A stretch of DNA of 35,048 nucleotides from an uncultured Holophagaceae bacterium (GCA_903840385.1 CAIMFT010000040.1:1-35048), one strand, 5' to 3'. Shown: positions 8,853-18,664, counted from the stretch's first letter. The notes: generated by a model not told the origin, from the sequence alone. Made by a program: numbers and translations.

Positions 8853-9518
8853 CTAAGGGTGGGCGCCGTGGCGCGCCACGATCCAGTCCACCACCTGCGG
8901 CAGGGTCATGGCACTGGAGTCCAGTTCCACCGCATCGTCCGCTTTCCGGAGGGGTGCCACGGCTCGCGTGCTGTCCGCCGTGTCTCGGCGATTGAGATCC
9001 TGCATGACCGCCGCCAGGTCTGGGGTCTGACCCTTGGCCTGCAGCTCCAGGAACCGGCGCTGGGCACGGGCCTCGGGGCTGGCGGTGAGGAACACCTTGC
9101 AGCAGGCATGGGTGAAGACCACGGTGCCGATGTCCCGGCCATCCACCACCCAGCGCCCACTGGCACCAATGCGCCGCTGCTGGTCCACCAGCACCTCCCG
9201 CACCCGGGCATCGGCACTGACAGGGGTCACCAGCGTGGTGATCTCCTGGCTGCGGATGGCCTCGCTGATGTCTTCGCCACCGAGGAAGATGCGGGTGCCC
9301 CGCTGGGCGATGTCCAGGCCCGCCAGCAGTGTCTCAAGGGGACCCCGCTCGTCCAGGCTCCGGCCTGAGCGCAGGAGGGCCAGAGAGGCAGCACGGTACA
9401 TGGCCCCGGTGTCCAGGTAGTCCCAGCCCAGGCGCTCCGCCACCCGGCGGGCGGTGGTGGACTTGCCCACACCCGAGGGGCCGTCGATGGCGATCAGGGG
9501 AAGGGGCGGCTGCGTCAT
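8853..9518 (-). CDS. cmk: Cytidylate kinase
   Basis: LIAIDGPSGVGKSTTARRVAERLGWDYLDTGAMYRA...VVDGRDIGTVVFTHACCKVFLTASPEARAQRR. Confidence 0.95.
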   Translation of the reverse strand: MTQPPLPLIAIDGPSGVGKSTTARRVAERLGWDYLDTGAMYRAASLALLRSGRSLDERGPLETLLAGLDIAQRGTRIFLGGEDISEAIRSQEITTLVTPVSADARVREVLVDQQRRIGASGRWVVDGRDIGTVVFTHACCKVFLTASPEARAQRRFLELQAKGQTPDLAAVMQDLNRRDTADSTRAVAPLRKADDAVELDSSAMTLPQVVDWIVARHGAHP

Positions 9519-9564
9519 TCCGTCATTCTGGCGGGCGAGACCCCGCTGTTCCACCGGAAACCGG

Positions 9565-9596
9565 GGCCTGCGAACCGCCAGTGCGGTTCGCAGGCC
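9565..9596 (-). terminator. Strong hairpin downstream of cytochrome gene (14-bp stem, CAGT loop, no U-tract)
   Basis: ggcctgcgaaccgc-cagt-gcggttcgcaggcc, perfect inverted repeat 6 bp past the cytochrome stop on the minus strand. Confidence 0.6.
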
Positions 9597-9602
9597 TGGG
9601 GT

Positions 9603-11054
9603 TCAGCGCATGCCGAGGGCCTTGAGAACCTTGGGGTCCTTCTCTTCCTGGGCCAGGATCACGTGGCAGGTGTCGCAGTCGCCCTGGATGGTGCGGCCGT
9701 CGGCGGAGGTGTGTCCACCATCGTGGCAGCGGAAGCAGCCCACGGCCTCTTCGTGGCCGATGTTGTTGGGATGCGTGCCCCAGGTGATCTTCATGTCGGG
9801 GAAGACATTGCGCAGGTAGATGGCCTTGACCACCTCCCCAGCGGCGTCCACCTGGGCCCGCTTGTGCTTGAAGATCTCCGGGTAGGTCGTGCGGTAGTAC
9901 TCGGCCAGGTCGACGGGGATCTTGGCGGCGGCGGTCTTCTGGTCGGGGTAGCTGATCTTCAGGAGCTCCACGGCCTTCTTCTTGATGAAGGGCAGGTCAG
10001 CGCTCATGCGCTTGTCCGAGAGGGCCTTGTCCACAGCGCGATCCGGCAGGTGGAAGGCGTGGGTGGGCCGGTTGTGGCAGTCGATGCAGTCCATCTTGCG
10101 GGAGGTCAGGCTGGCGAGCTTTTCCTTGGGAATGTTCTTGTACTCCGAAGTGACGTACTCGACCATCTGCCCCTTGTCGTCCCGGTAGGTGACCTTGGGG
10201 ATCTCCTGGCGCCGGGCATCGGTGGTGATGTAGGTGATGCGCTCGGTGGCGTCCAGGTGGCGGCCATGGATGCCGGTGGTGCCATTGGGCGTGTGCCCCC
10301 CGATCTTCAGCAGGAGGATGCTGGTGGCGGCGGTGTTGGCCTCGTCATCGGCGAAGTGGGTGCGGACGATCAGCTTGTCGTCCGAGAACTTCTGGGGCCA
10401 GTGGCACTGCTCGCAGGTCTCACGGGCGGGGCGGAGGTGCTCGACAGGGCTGGGAATGGGCCGGGAGAACGTGCCGAAGGCCACCGCAAAGAGCTGGCGG
10501 GTGCCGGACAGCTTGGCCCGCACCAGGGCCGGGGCGCCGTGGCCGATATGACACTGGGCGCAGCCCACGCGGGAGTGGGGCGAGTCGAGGAAGGCGGTGT
10601 ACTCAGGGCTCATCACGGTGTGGCAGGTGAGGCCGCAGAACTGGTTGGAGTCCATGTACTCCACGCCCTTGAGGCCGGCGGTGCCGAGGATGCTGACGTT
10701 GATGAAGGTGAGCACGCCCACCACGGTCAGCAGGCGGCGGACGCCAGGCTGTTTGAAGTCCACGGCCTGGAGGGGCAGGGGCTCCTCGCCCGCCTCTCGG
10801 CGCTGGCGGCGGTGGCGCACGATGCCCAGCGGTACCAGGATCAGGCCGGCCACGAAGAGGGTCGGCAGGGCGAGGAAGAACAGGATGCCCGCATAGGGAT
10901 GGACTGAGCGGGAGCTGGTGAGCTCCATGAACCAGAACCAGATCAGCACGAAGGAGGAACTGGTGGTCAGTCCCGCACCGGTCAGGGTCATCCAGTTGTT
11001 GCCCTGCTGGAAGGCCAGGCGGGTCAAGTCTCTGACGCGTTCACTGAAACTCAT
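9603..11054 (-). CDS. NapC/NirT-family membrane-anchored multiheme c-type cytochrome
   Basis: Hydrophobic N-terminal helices; CGLTCH (Cx3CH), CAQCH, CEQCH, CIDCH, CFRCH, CDTCH; LRPARETCEQCHWPQKF. Confidence 0.9.
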   Translation of the reverse strand: MSFSERVRDLTRLAFQQGNNWMTLTGAGLTTSSSFVLIWFWFMELTSSRSVHPYAGILFFLALPTLFVAGLILVPLGIVRHRRQRREAGEEPLPLQAVDFKQPGVRRLLTVVGVLTFINVSILGTAGLKGVEYMDSNQFCGLTCHTVMSPEYTAFLDSPHSRVGCAQCHIGHGAPALVRAKLSGTRQLFAVAFGTFSRPIPSPVEHLRPARETCEQCHWPQKFSDDKLIVRTHFADDEANTAATSILLLKIGGHTPNGTTGIHGRHLDATERITYITTDARRQEIPKVTYRDDKGQMVEYVTSEYKNIPKEKLASLTSRKMDCIDCHNRPTHAFHLPDRAVDKALSDKRMSADLPFIKKKAVELLKISYPDQKTAAAKIPVDLAEYYRTTYPEIFKHKRAQVDAAGEVVKAIYLRNVFPDMKITWGTHPNNIGHEEAVGCFRCHDGGHTSADGRTIQGDCDTCHVILAQEEKDPKVLKALGMR

Positions 11055-11223
11055 GAACTCACCTCTGCGAAGGGTTTAGACAAGGGGCCGATGTTGTGTG
11101 AAATGTCTATTTCCACCCTAATTTCCCAGCCCGCTTCCTGCAAGCGCAGAGGCGTCCATCAAGGGCAGAACCCCAATGTTTTCAATAGGGATTCTTCCAA
11201 GTTGTGACAGATGACCGGGGCCT

Positions 11224-12915
11224 TCAGGGACGAGGCCCCTGGCGCAGGAGACCGAGGAAATCTTCACCGTATTGCAGGAGCTTTTTGGGACCCACGCCAC
11301 TGATGGCAAGGAAGGCGTCATCGGTTGTTGGCTGGGTCTGGGCCATCTGTTGCAGGGTGGCATCGCTGAAGATCACGTAGGCCGGTACCCCTTTGGCGTC
11401 CGCCAGGCGCTTCCGCAGGGCCTTCAGTTCGAGATAGACCGCCTCTTCTCCCTCGGCCTGGACCGCGGCCAGGGTGGGCCGGGAGCCTCGAGGGGAGCCC
11501 TTCTTGGCCTTCCCCGGTGAGGGTGCGGTGGCCAGCGGATCGGTGCCGGAGCAGATGTCACAGGAGGCGCCGCAGGGCGGCATGGGCTCGCCGAAGTGGG
11601 CCAGCAGGGCCTGATGCCGGCAGCGCAGGGAGTCGGCCAGACGGAAGAGGTCCCGGGTCTGGCGCTGCTGGGCCTGGGCCAGGGTGGTCTCCAGGTCCTC
11701 GGTGAAGCGGTCATAGCTGAGGACGTCACCCCAGCCGAAGAACATCACGCAGTCCGCATCCGCCCCATCGCGGCCCGCCCGGCCAATCTCCTGGTACCAG
11801 CCCTCGACGCTCTTGGGCATGTCCCGGTGGATGACATAGCGGATGTTGCTCTTGTCGATGCCCATGCCGAAGGCGACCGTGGCAACGATGACCTCCACAT
11901 CATCCCGCTGGAAGGCCTCCTGGGCGGCGGAGCGGGCTTCGGCGTCCATACCGGCGTGGTAGGCCGCGGCTCGAACCCCTTCCCCGGTGAGGAAGGCCGC
12001 GGTGGCCTCCACCGTCTTGCGGGAGAGGCAGTAGATGATGCCGCTCTCTCCGCGCCGGGCCAGCACCAGGCGCAGCAGGGCCTCCCGGACTGGGGGCAGG
12101 CCCTCCGCGCCCTTGCGGTAGGCACTCACCTTCAGGTTGGCCCGGTAGAAGGACCCCTGCACCTCCAGGGGGTCCCGCATCTCCAGCTGCTCGGCGATGT
12201 CCACCCGGACGCCGGGCGTGGCCGTGGCGGTGAGGGCCAGCACCGGCACCCCGGGGAAGCGCCGCTTGAGGCCCGCCAGGGTCCGGTAGGCCGGGCGGAA
12301 GTCATGACCCCAGTGGCTGATGCAGTGGGCTTCATCCACGGCGATGAGGCGCAGGTCCACCTCGCGGAGCAGGTCGGCCAGGTAGAGGTCCAGGCCTTCC
12401 GGGGCCGCATAGACCAGCTCGATCTCGCCATTCATGAGGGCGCGGATCCGCTCCCGGCGGGCCTCCACGGTCAGGCTGGAGTTGAGGAAGGTGGCCCGCA
12501 GGCCAGCCTCCGTGAGGGCGTCCACCTGGTCCTTCATGAGTGCGATGAGCGGCGACACCACCAGGGTCACGCCCCCCAGCAGGCGGGCCGGCAGCTGGTA
12601 GGTGAGAGACTTGCCCGCCCCGGTGGGCATGATCCCCACCACATCCCGGCCGGCGAGCACGGCCTCGATGATGGCCCTCTGGCCCGGGCGGAAGCCACTG
12701 TAGCCGAAGGTGGCCTTCAGGGCCGCCTCCAGATCTGGCATGGCTTCCAGGCCCCTTGCCAGCTCCTGGAGGGCCGCAATGGCCTCGGGTCCGAAGTCGG
12801 CGGGCGCCTGGCGGTAGTGGTTGCGGAGCCGCGCCAGCCCGGACCGACAGGCCCCCCGGTCACCCCGGGCGAGCAGCCCCTGCAGCAGGGCGATCTCCTC
12901 CAGGACTGCGGACAA
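11224..12915 (-). CDS. recQ: RecQ-family ATP-dependent DNA helicase (TTG start in the ORF call)
   Basis: [58 protein letters not shown]; zinc-binding [12 protein letters not shown]...CGASCDIC; C-terminal HRDC-like region. Confidence 0.92.
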   Translation of the reverse strand: MSAVLEEIALLQGLLARGDRGACRSGLARLRNHYRQAPADFGPEAIAALQELARGLEAMPDLEAALKATFGYSGFRPGQRAIIEAVLAGRDVVGIMPTGAGKSLTYQLPARLLGGVTLVVSPLIALMKDQVDALTEAGLRATFLNSSLTVEARRERIRALMNGEIELVYAAPEGLDLYLADLLREVDLRLIAVDEAHCISHWGHDFRPAYRTLAGLKRRFPGVPVLALTATATPGVRVDIAEQLEMRDPLEVQGSFYRANLKVSAYRKGAEGLPPVREALLRLVLARRGESGIIYCLSRKTVEATAAFLTGEGVRAAAYHAGMDAEARSAAQEAFQRDDVEVIVATVAFGMGIDKSNIRYVIHRDMPKSVEGWYQEIGRAGRDGADADCVMFFGWGDVLSYDRFTEDLETTLAQAQQRQTRDLFRLADSLRCRHQALLAHFGEPMPPCGASCDICSGTDPLATAPSPGKAKKGSPRGSRPTLAAVQAEGEEAVYLELKALRKRLADAKGVPAYVIFSDATLQQMAQTQPTTDDAFLAISGVGPKKLLQYGEDFLGLLRQGPRP

Positions 12916-14043
12916 TCAGCAGCCGCCGTCGAGCAGCGGCCCTGCGGCCCGCCAGAAGGCCTCCATCTCGTCGGGCTTGCCGAAGGTCACCCGGACCTGG
13001 TTGGGCAGGCCGTAGCCGTGCATGGGGCGCACGATGACACCCTTCTGCATCAGGCCCAGGAAGAGGTCCTTGGCGGGGAAGGCGCTCTCCAGGAGGACGA
13101 AGTTGCCGCAGGTCCCCGAGAGCGTGCAGCGGTGCTGGGCGGCCACGCTGGCGAAGGTGGCCCGGGCCTCGGTGTTGCGCTGCCGGGAGAAGGCTTCGAA
13201 GGCCAGGTCCTGCACAGAGACCTCGGCTGCGGCCTGGGCCAGATGGTTGGTGTTGAAGGGGCTGCGGACCCGCTCCAGGTAGCCCACGAGCTCCTTCGAG
13301 CCCAGGCCGTAGCCGATGCGCAGGGCCGCCAGGGCATGGATCTTGGAGAAGGTGTGGAGCACCAGCAGGTTGGGGCGCTCGTCCAGGTAGGCGGCCGCAT
13401 CCGGGTAGTCCGCAGGCGCTTCGTACTCGGCGTAGGCCTGGTCCACCACCAGGATGATGTCTTCGCGCAGGTTTCGCACCAGCCGCTCGAAAGCCGAGCG
13501 CTCGAGCCGGATCCCCGTAGGGTTGTTGGGGTGCCCCAGGTAGACCAGGCGGGTGTCGGGGGCCACGGAGCGCAGGATGTCATCCACATCCAGCTCCGAG
13601 GCCGTGGCCCGGGACTCGATGACACTGCCGCCGGCGGTCTGGGTGGCGATGCTGTAGATGGCGAAGCTGTGCCGCGGGATGACGGCGCTCCCCCCTTCCA
13701 GGAAGGCGGCCTTGGCAATCATCTCCAGCAGCTCACTGCTGCCGTTGCCCAGGACCACCTGGTCCACAGGCAGCCCCTTGCGAGCGGAGATGGCCTTGCG
13801 CAGGTAGTAGCCGTCGCTGACGGGATAGAGGCCCAGGCCCTCGCCGTTCACGCCTTCGAGGATCGCGGCCAGGCGGGCCTTCACCGCAGGGGTGGGGCCC
13901 CAGGGGTTCTCGTTGGAGGCCAGCTTGACGATGCGGTCCAGGCCCAGCTCCCGCTGGACTTCCTGGATGGGCTTGCCCGGCACATAGAGGGGGATCCGGG
14001 CCAGGTGCTCGAAACCCGGGAGTGCCGAAAGGCCGGAGTGCAT
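12916..14043 (-). CDS. hisC: Histidinol-phosphate aminotransferase
   Basis: KLASNENPWGPTPAVKARL...YLGHPNNPTGIRL...HTFSKIHALAALRIGYGLG; start chosen at [10 protein letters not shown], overlapping clpP stop. Confidence 0.9.
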   Translation of the reverse strand: MHSGLSALPGFEHLARIPLYVPGKPIQEVQRELGLDRIVKLASNENPWGPTPAVKARLAAILEGVNGEGLGLYPVSDGYYLRKAISARKGLPVDQVVLGNGSSELLEMIAKAAFLEGGSAVIPRHSFAIYSIATQTAGGSVIESRATASELDVDDILRSVAPDTRLVYLGHPNNPTGIRLERSAFERLVRNLREDIILVVDQAYAEYEAPADYPDAAAYLDERPNLLVLHTFSKIHALAALRIGYGLGSKELVGYLERVRSPFNTNHLAQAAAEVSVQDLAFEAFSRQRNTEARATFASVAAQHRCTLSGTCGNFVLLESAFPAKDLFLGLMQKGVIVRPMHGYGLPNQVRVTFGKPDEMEAFWRAAGPLLDGGC

Positions 14044-14639
14044 CAGGCCGGCCGCTCGCTCAGGACCTTGTCCACAATGCCGTAGGCCAGGGCCTCTTCG
14101 GCGCTCATGAAGTAGTCGCGGTCCATGTCCTTCATGACCTTCTTCAGGGTCTGGCCCGTGTGCTTGGCGAAGGTGCCGGCGAGACTCTCCTTCAGGCGCT
14201 GGATCTCCTTGTAGGTGATCTCGATCTCCGTGGCCTGGCCCTGGGCGCCGCCGCTGGGCTGGTGGATCATGATGCGGGCATTGGGCAGGGCGAAGCGCTT
14301 GCCCTTGGTGCCGGCCGCGAGGAGGTGGGCACCCATGCTGGCGCACTGGCCGATGCAGTAGGTGACGATGTCGTTCTTCACGAACTGCATGGTGTCGTAG
14401 ATGGCCAGGCCAGCGGTGACGCTGCCGCCGGGGCTGTTGATGTAGATCTGGATGTCCTTGTCCGGGTCCTCGCTCTCGAGGAACAGCATCTGGGCCACGA
14501 TGGCGTTGGCCACGCTGTCGTCGATGGCCGTGCCCAGGAAGATGATGTTGTCCTTGAGGAGGCGGGAGTAGATGTCATAGCTGCGCTCGCCGCGGGGCGT
14601 CTGCTCGATGACGATGGGGGGATAGTAACTGCTGGGCAT
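14043..14639 (-). CDS. clpP: ATP-dependent Clp protease proteolytic subunit
   Basis: [66 protein letters not shown]. Confidence 0.96.
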   Translation of the reverse strand: MPSSYYPPIVIEQTPRGERSYDIYSRLLKDNIIFLGTAIDDSVANAIVAQMLFLESEDPDKDIQIYINSPGGSVTAGLAIYDTMQFVKNDIVTYCIGQCASMGAHLLAAGTKGKRFALPNARIMIHQPSGGAQGQATEIEITYKEIQRLKESLAGTFAKHTGQTLKKVMKDMDRDYFMSAEEALAYGIVDKVLSERPA

Positions 14640-14670
14640 GGGCCCTCCGGCTGAGTGGTCAGGATAGCAA

Positions 14671-14692
14671 GAAGGCGCCTCGCGGCGCCCTC
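14671..14692 (-). terminator. Hairpin between tig and clpP (9-bp stem with one G-U pair, tetraloop)
   Basis: gaaggcgcc-tcgc-ggcgccctc; on the minus strand followed by TTGCTATCC, no long U-tract. Confidence 0.5.
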
Positions 14693-14713
14693 TCCGCCAG
14701 CCCCTGGGACAGA

Positions 14714-16285
14714 CTACTTCTTCGGGGCGGCCTTGCGGGCCTTGGGCTTCTCTTCGGCTGCAGGCTCAGCCGCAACAGTCTCGGCGGCCTTCTTGGGGGC
14801 CTTCTTCTTCGGCTTGGCCTCGTCAGCCTCGGCCTCGTGATCGTGGTCACAGTCCGGTCCGTGCACATGGCCGGCCGGGGCCACAGCGGCTGGCTCGCCG
14901 CCCTCCTGGTCCTCCAGACCGCCGCCTTCCAGGCCACCCGCATCGTAGCGGTTGATGGGGATGCCGGCCTCGCGCTTGCGCTCCAGCTCCACCAGGGCCT
15001 CGAAGGCAACCCGGTCCAGGCGCTCCTCGGTGACCTGGGCCAGGGCCAGCAGGTGCTCGAAGATCCGGTCGGTGCGCAGACGTCCCTTGATCTCCGTGGC
15101 ATTGCCGCGGCGCTCCAGCTCGGCCTTGAAGGCCTCGAAGGGCTGCTGCACCTGGTTCTGGGCCATGAAGGAACGGATCTCGGTGTCGATGTCCTCCTCG
15201 GGGACCTCGATGGTCTCTGCGTTGCCAATGGCCTGGAGCAGGTAGCCGCTGCGGACGGCGCGCTCGGCGTCGTTCAGGCGGTACTGGCGGTAGGCCTGCC
15301 AGTTGACCTTCTTGGGGTCCATGCCCTGCCGCTGGGCGTGCTCGGCGAACTCCTGGCAGTAGTCGTCCAGCTGCAGGCCGACCATGGTGCGGGGCACCTC
15401 GAAGGGGGCCGCGTCCAGCAGGGTGTCCAGCAGGGTGGTGTGGAGGCGGGCGGTGGCATCGCGGTCGGCGGCCTCTTCCAGGTCCTTCTTCACGGCGACC
15501 GTCAGGGCCTCCAGGTTCTCGAAGTCGCCCAGGTCCTTGGCGAACTCGTCCCCCAGGACCGGCACTTCCTTCTGGCGGATGTCCTTGACGTGGACCTCGT
15601 AGGCCATGGTCTTGCCGGCCAGGACGTTGGTGGCGTCCTCGGCGGGGTGGGTCAGGTTGAAGCTCTTCTTCTCATCGACCTTCATGCCCACCAGCTCCGC
15701 ATCGAAGGGGCGGGTGCCGTCAACCTCGATGCCCTGGTCCTCGTAGGTCTGGGCCTTGAGGCCCTGGGGCTTCACGCGGATGTCGCAGGTGGCCACCAGG
15801 CCCGTGGCCACGGTGGCATCTTCGATCGGCAGGAACTTGGTGGCCCGCTGGCGCAGGGCCTCCAGGTGCTCGGTCACGGTGGCGTCGTCGATGAGGCGCA
15901 TCTTCTTGGTGAGGACCATGCCCTTGTAGTCCGGCAGGACCACGTCGGGGGCCACGTCGAACTGGGCGCGGAAGACCGCATCCGTGCCTTCCTTGAGGTC
16001 CATCTTCTCCAGGGAGGGGCGGGAGATGGGGGTGGCACCGGCGGCCTGGGCAGAGGCCCAGAAGTGGCGCTCCACCAGCTTCTGAGCTACTTCGGACTCG
16101 ATCTCCCGGCCGTAGTTCTGCAGGAGCACCGTGCGGGGGGCCTTGCCGGGCCGGAAGCCCTTGATGCGGGCATTGGGGGCAATCTTGGCAAGCACTGCGG
16201 CATAGGCTTCGCCCACTTCGGCGGCGGGCACCGTCACCTCGATGGCCTTGCGGGTGGGGGACTGGTGGTGGAGGGTGACGGACAT
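14714..16285 (-). CDS. tig: Trigger factor with extended His/Cys- and Lys/Ala-rich C-terminal tail
   Basis: N-terminal ribosome-binding domain with [16 protein letters not shown]; trigger-factor PPIase and C-domain; tail [27 protein letters not shown]. Confidence 0.93.
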   Translation of the reverse strand: MSVTLHHQSPTRKAIEVTVPAAEVGEAYAAVLAKIAPNARIKGFRPGKAPRTVLLQNYGREIESEVAQKLVERHFWASAQAAGATPISRPSLEKMDLKEGTDAVFRAQFDVAPDVVLPDYKGMVLTKKMRLIDDATVTEHLEALRQRATKFLPIEDATVATGLVATCDIRVKPQGLKAQTYEDQGIEVDGTRPFDAELVGMKVDEKKSFNLTHPAEDATNVLAGKTMAYEVHVKDIRQKEVPVLGDEFAKDLGDFENLEALTVAVKKDLEEAADRDATARLHTTLLDTLLDAAPFEVPRTMVGLQLDDYCQEFAEHAQRQGMDPKKVNWQAYRQYRLNDAERAVRSGYLLQAIGNAETIEVPEEDIDTEIRSFMAQNQVQQPFEAFKAELERRGNATEIKGRLRTDRIFEHLLALAQVTEERLDRVAFEALVELERKREAGIPINRYDAGGLEGGGLEDQEGGEPAAVAPAGHVHGPDCDHDHEAEADEAKPKKKAPKKAAETVAAEPAAEEKPKARKAAPKK

Positions 16286-16347
16286 GGATGCTCCTGGTGA
16301 TCCGGGGGAGTGTGCGGGGAGGGCCTTGCATTCGGAAGGGTCTGAAA

Positions 16348-16432
16348 TGGTGCGAACGGTCGGACTCGAACCGACACGGTGTTAACCGCTGGAACCTAAA
16401 TCCAGTGCGTCTACCAGTTCCGCCACGCTCGC
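16348..16432 (-). tRNA. tRNA-Leu (anticodon TAG), CCA encoded
   Basis: Reverse complement GCGAGCGTGGCGGAACTGGTAGACGCACTGGATTTAGGTTCCAGCGGTTAACACCGTGTCGGTTCGAGTCCGACCGTTCGCACCA folds as a class II tRNA; loop TTTAGGT. Confidence 0.95.
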
Positions 16433-16456
16433 AAGGTCTTCCGAATTGTCAACCGG

Positions 16457-16533
16457 TGGTGCGCCCAGAGCGACTCGAACGCCCGACCCTCAGGTTCGAA
16501 GCCTGATGCTCTATCCAGCTGAGCTATGGGCGC
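16457..16533 (-). tRNA. tRNA-Arg (anticodon TCG), CCA encoded
   Basis: Reverse complement GCGCCCATAGCTCAGCTGGATAGAGCATCAGGCTTCGAACCTGAGGGTCGGGCGTTCGAGTCGCTCTGGGCGCACCA; loop CTTCGAA. Confidence 0.95.
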
Positions 16534-16600
16534 GCACCGAATCTCCCAGTCTACCTGGAACTGGCTTCCGCTTCGACCCCCGGTTGCGCTGGATAGAGCG
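16528..16600. repeat. Imperfect direct repeat copy 1, beginning at the 5' end of tRNA-Arg
   Basis: gggcgcgcaccgaatctcccagtctacctggaactggcttccgcttcgacccccggttgcgctggatagagcg. Confidence 0.85.
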
Positions 16601-16625
16601 CCGAATGCTGAAGGCTCTATCCAGC
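16588..16625. repeat. 12-bp perfect inverted repeat matching the tRNA-Arg D-arm
   Basis: gctggatagagc (16588-16599) / gctctatccagc (16614-16625), 14-nt loop; same 12-mer occurs in tRNA-Arg at 16508-16519. Confidence 0.85.
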
Positions 16626-16696
16626 TTCGCCCGTGGCCTATCAGATGCGCCGTGGGGCGCATCCTCCCGCTCGCTGCGCTCGCGGAGGCCGGAGCC

Positions 16697-16772
16697 GGGC
16701 GCGCACCGAATCTCCCAGCCTAACCTGGAGCTGGCTTCCGCCTCGACCCCCGGTTCGGGCTGGCTAGAGCGC
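16697..16772. repeat. Imperfect direct repeat copy 2, ending beside the adenosine deaminase stop
   Basis: gggcgcgcaccgaatctcccagcctaacctggagctggcttccgcctcgacccccggttcgggctggctagagcg; about 169 bp from copy 1. Confidence 0.85.
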
Positions 16773-16776
16773 GTGG

Positions 16777-17724
16777 CTATCGGCCCTTGCTGGAGCCTGC
16801 CAGGCACCAGGCATCTTCGGCGCCGTGGCGGCGCAGGAGGTCCAGCTGGGCGGGACTCAGGCCCATGGCCCGGGCCGCTTCGGCTTCGGTGGCCAGGTCG
16901 CAGGGGATCACCCCCGGATCGTCGGTGCCCAGGGCGCACCGCACACCCGCCGCCAGCATCCGGGGCAGGGGATGGGGCACCACATCGGCAGCCAGGGCCC
17001 GGTTGGAGGTGGGGCAGATGTCCACGGGGATGCCCCGCTCGGCCAGCAGCTCCAGGGTGGCGGCATCGGCGCGGATCCCATGGACGATGCGGGAGACGCC
17101 GCCCTCGAGCACGGCTTCCCGCACATGGGAGCCGGGCCCATTCTCGCCGGCATGGGCGGCAAGGCGCAGCCCGGCCAGGCGGGCCCGGTCGAAGATGGGG
17201 GCCCACTCCCGAAAGGGGCTCCCCTCCAGCCCGCCGGTGGAGAAGCCCGTCACGAAGGAGGGACACTCCGGGAGCACCAGGTCCAGGACGGCCGTGCCGT
17301 GCTTGGGGCCGAAGTGGTTGACGGCTTCCACCACCACGCAGCTGGCCAGGCCCCAGCTCTGGGCTTCCGCCAGGCCCTCCTCCAGGCCCCGCCAGAGGTC
17401 CGTCAGGCTGATCTGGGCCTTGTGGATCACCAGGAAGTGGGGGCAGACCCAAAGGTCAAAGCCTGATCCTTCAGCGCTTTGGGTTCGCCGGGCCACGGCC
17501 AGGACGGCCTCCCGCACCGCCTCGGCGCCATCCAGGAGGCCGGCGCCGAACAGGAAGGGCGCAATGAAGCCCTCGAAGGGCAGGGCCTCGCCAGCCCACA
17601 GGGCCTCCAGCCCAGCGGGTGGGACCAGTCCCCTCTGGGCAGCGGCACGCCTCACCCACACAGGGTCCAGGGCCCCTTCCAGGTGGGTGTGGCGGTCGAT
17701 GAGGGGCGGAGGGACGGGGCGCAT
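16777..17724 (-). CDS. Adenosine deaminase family protein
   Basis: LIDRHTHLEGAL; AHAGENGPGSHVREAV; RIVHGIRAD; ICPTSNRALAADVVPHPLPRMLAAGVRCALGTDDPG. Confidence 0.88.
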   Translation of the reverse strand: MRPVPPPLIDRHTHLEGALDPVWVRRAAAQRGLVPPAGLEALWAGEALPFEGFIAPFLFGAGLLDGAEAVREAVLAVARRTQSAEGSGFDLWVCPHFLVIHKAQISLTDLWRGLEEGLAEAQSWGLASCVVVEAVNHFGPKHGTAVLDLVLPECPSFVTGFSTGGLEGSPFREWAPIFDRARLAGLRLAAHAGENGPGSHVREAVLEGGVSRIVHGIRADAATLELLAERGIPVDICPTSNRALAADVVPHPLPRMLAAGVRCALGTDDPGVIPCDLATEAEAARAMGLSPAQLDLLRRHGAEDAWCLAGSSKGR

Positions 17725-17757
17725 CACCGGGACAGTATGCTCAACCCGGGGGTCAGA

Positions 17758-18054
17758 TTACTCGTCGTAGTCGTCCATCCGCAGGTCGCCGGGATCGAAG
17801 CCCTCGCCTCGGCCGCCCCGCTCGATGGCCACGGCAGGCTCGCCAAACGGCTCTTCCAGGACCTCGGTCTCGGGCTCTGGCGTCTCATCATCCTCGATGA
17901 CATGAACGCTCTTTTCCTTTTTCAGTGCCTTGGGTTTGGCCGGTGCCGCCTTCTGGTTGGCGCCGCACTTCGGGCACACGGCCTCGAGCCTGCCGAGGTC
18001 ATAGAATTTTGCCCCACACTGGAAACAGGAGTGCTTCTTGCCGAGATCAGCCAT
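17758..18054 (-). CDS. FYDLN-type zinc-ribbon acidic protein
   Basis: MADLGKKHSCFQCGAKFYDLGRLEAVCPKCGANQ followed by acidic tail; start placed at MADLGKK rather than the longer ORF. Confidence 0.78.
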   Translation of the reverse strand: MADLGKKHSCFQCGAKFYDLGRLEAVCPKCGANQKAAPAKPKALKKEKSVHVIEDDETPEPETEVLEEPFGEPAVAIERGGRGEGFDPGDLRMDDYDE

Positions 18055-18310
18055 GTTCAAATCCTCGTACAGACTCAAAAGTACATGGTTGTAACAGAAT
18101 TGGACCCACTTGTCATCCATGGCCGGAAATATCTCAGCCGCCTGTTTATGGCTCCTCTCGAGTACGCGGATGGCCCGGGGGGTTCCCCAAACCCCGGTTT
18201 GAGCCTCCCAGAGGCCTCCGCAGGGACCTCGGCGGGCCTCCCTTGGCCCGGTATCTTTGGACACACCTCGGGGGAGCCGCTAGGATGGCGCAGGTTCCCG
18301 GAGTCCAGGC

Positions 18311-18664
18311 ATGGCGGATCTTTCCATTGCAGTCAGGCAGGCTGGTGGGGTGGCAGTGGTGCTCCCCGCCGGATTCATCAATGCCCACACGGTCCGAGAC
18401 TTCGAGGCGACTCTGGAGGGTCTGGTGCAGGGTGGCCAGTATCGGATCCTGATCAACTGCAGGGACCTCAGCTACATCAGCTCGGCGGGGCTGGGGGCCA
18501 TCATGGGCCTGATCGAGACCGTGCGGGAGCATGGCGGCGACATCCTGCTGTCGAACCTTCAGGACAACGTCTTTGCCATCTTCGACACCCTGGGCTTCAC
18601 CCAGCTCTACCGGGTCTTCCCGGATGAGAGCCAGGCCCTTGCTTCGCCCGAGGCCGGGGGCTGA
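18311..18664 (+). CDS. STAS-domain anti-sigma factor antagonist
   Basis: ILINCRDLSYISSAGLGAIMGLIETVREHGGDILLSNLQDNVFAIFDTLGFTQLYRVF. Confidence 0.9.
   Translation: MADLSIAVRQAGGVAVVLPAGFINAHTVRDFEATLEGLVQGGQYRILINCRDLSYISSAGLGAIMGLIETVREHGGDILLSNLQDNVFAIFDTLGFTQLYRVFPDESQALASPEAGG

Noticed and set aside
11596-16300. Large plus-strand ORFs (829 aa and 487 aa) opposite recQ/hisC and tig
   Set aside because: Antisense frames of well-recognised genes; composition typical of shadow ORFs, no recognisable domains.
16457-16772. Genomic-island integration at tRNA-Arg (att sites)
   Set aside because: Duplicated block is at the tRNA 5' side, only about 170 bp apart, and no integrase or cargo genes are present.
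16446-17770. ORFs running through the tRNAs and repeat cassette (e.g. 16446-17321, 16511-17452)
   Set aside because: They traverse tRNA genes and the antisense or out-of-frame sequence of adenosine deaminase.
17758-18264. Longer 168-aa version of the FYDLN protein
   Set aside because: Family members begin at the MADLGKK-type start; the upstream extension has no conserved features and covers the intergenic promoter region.
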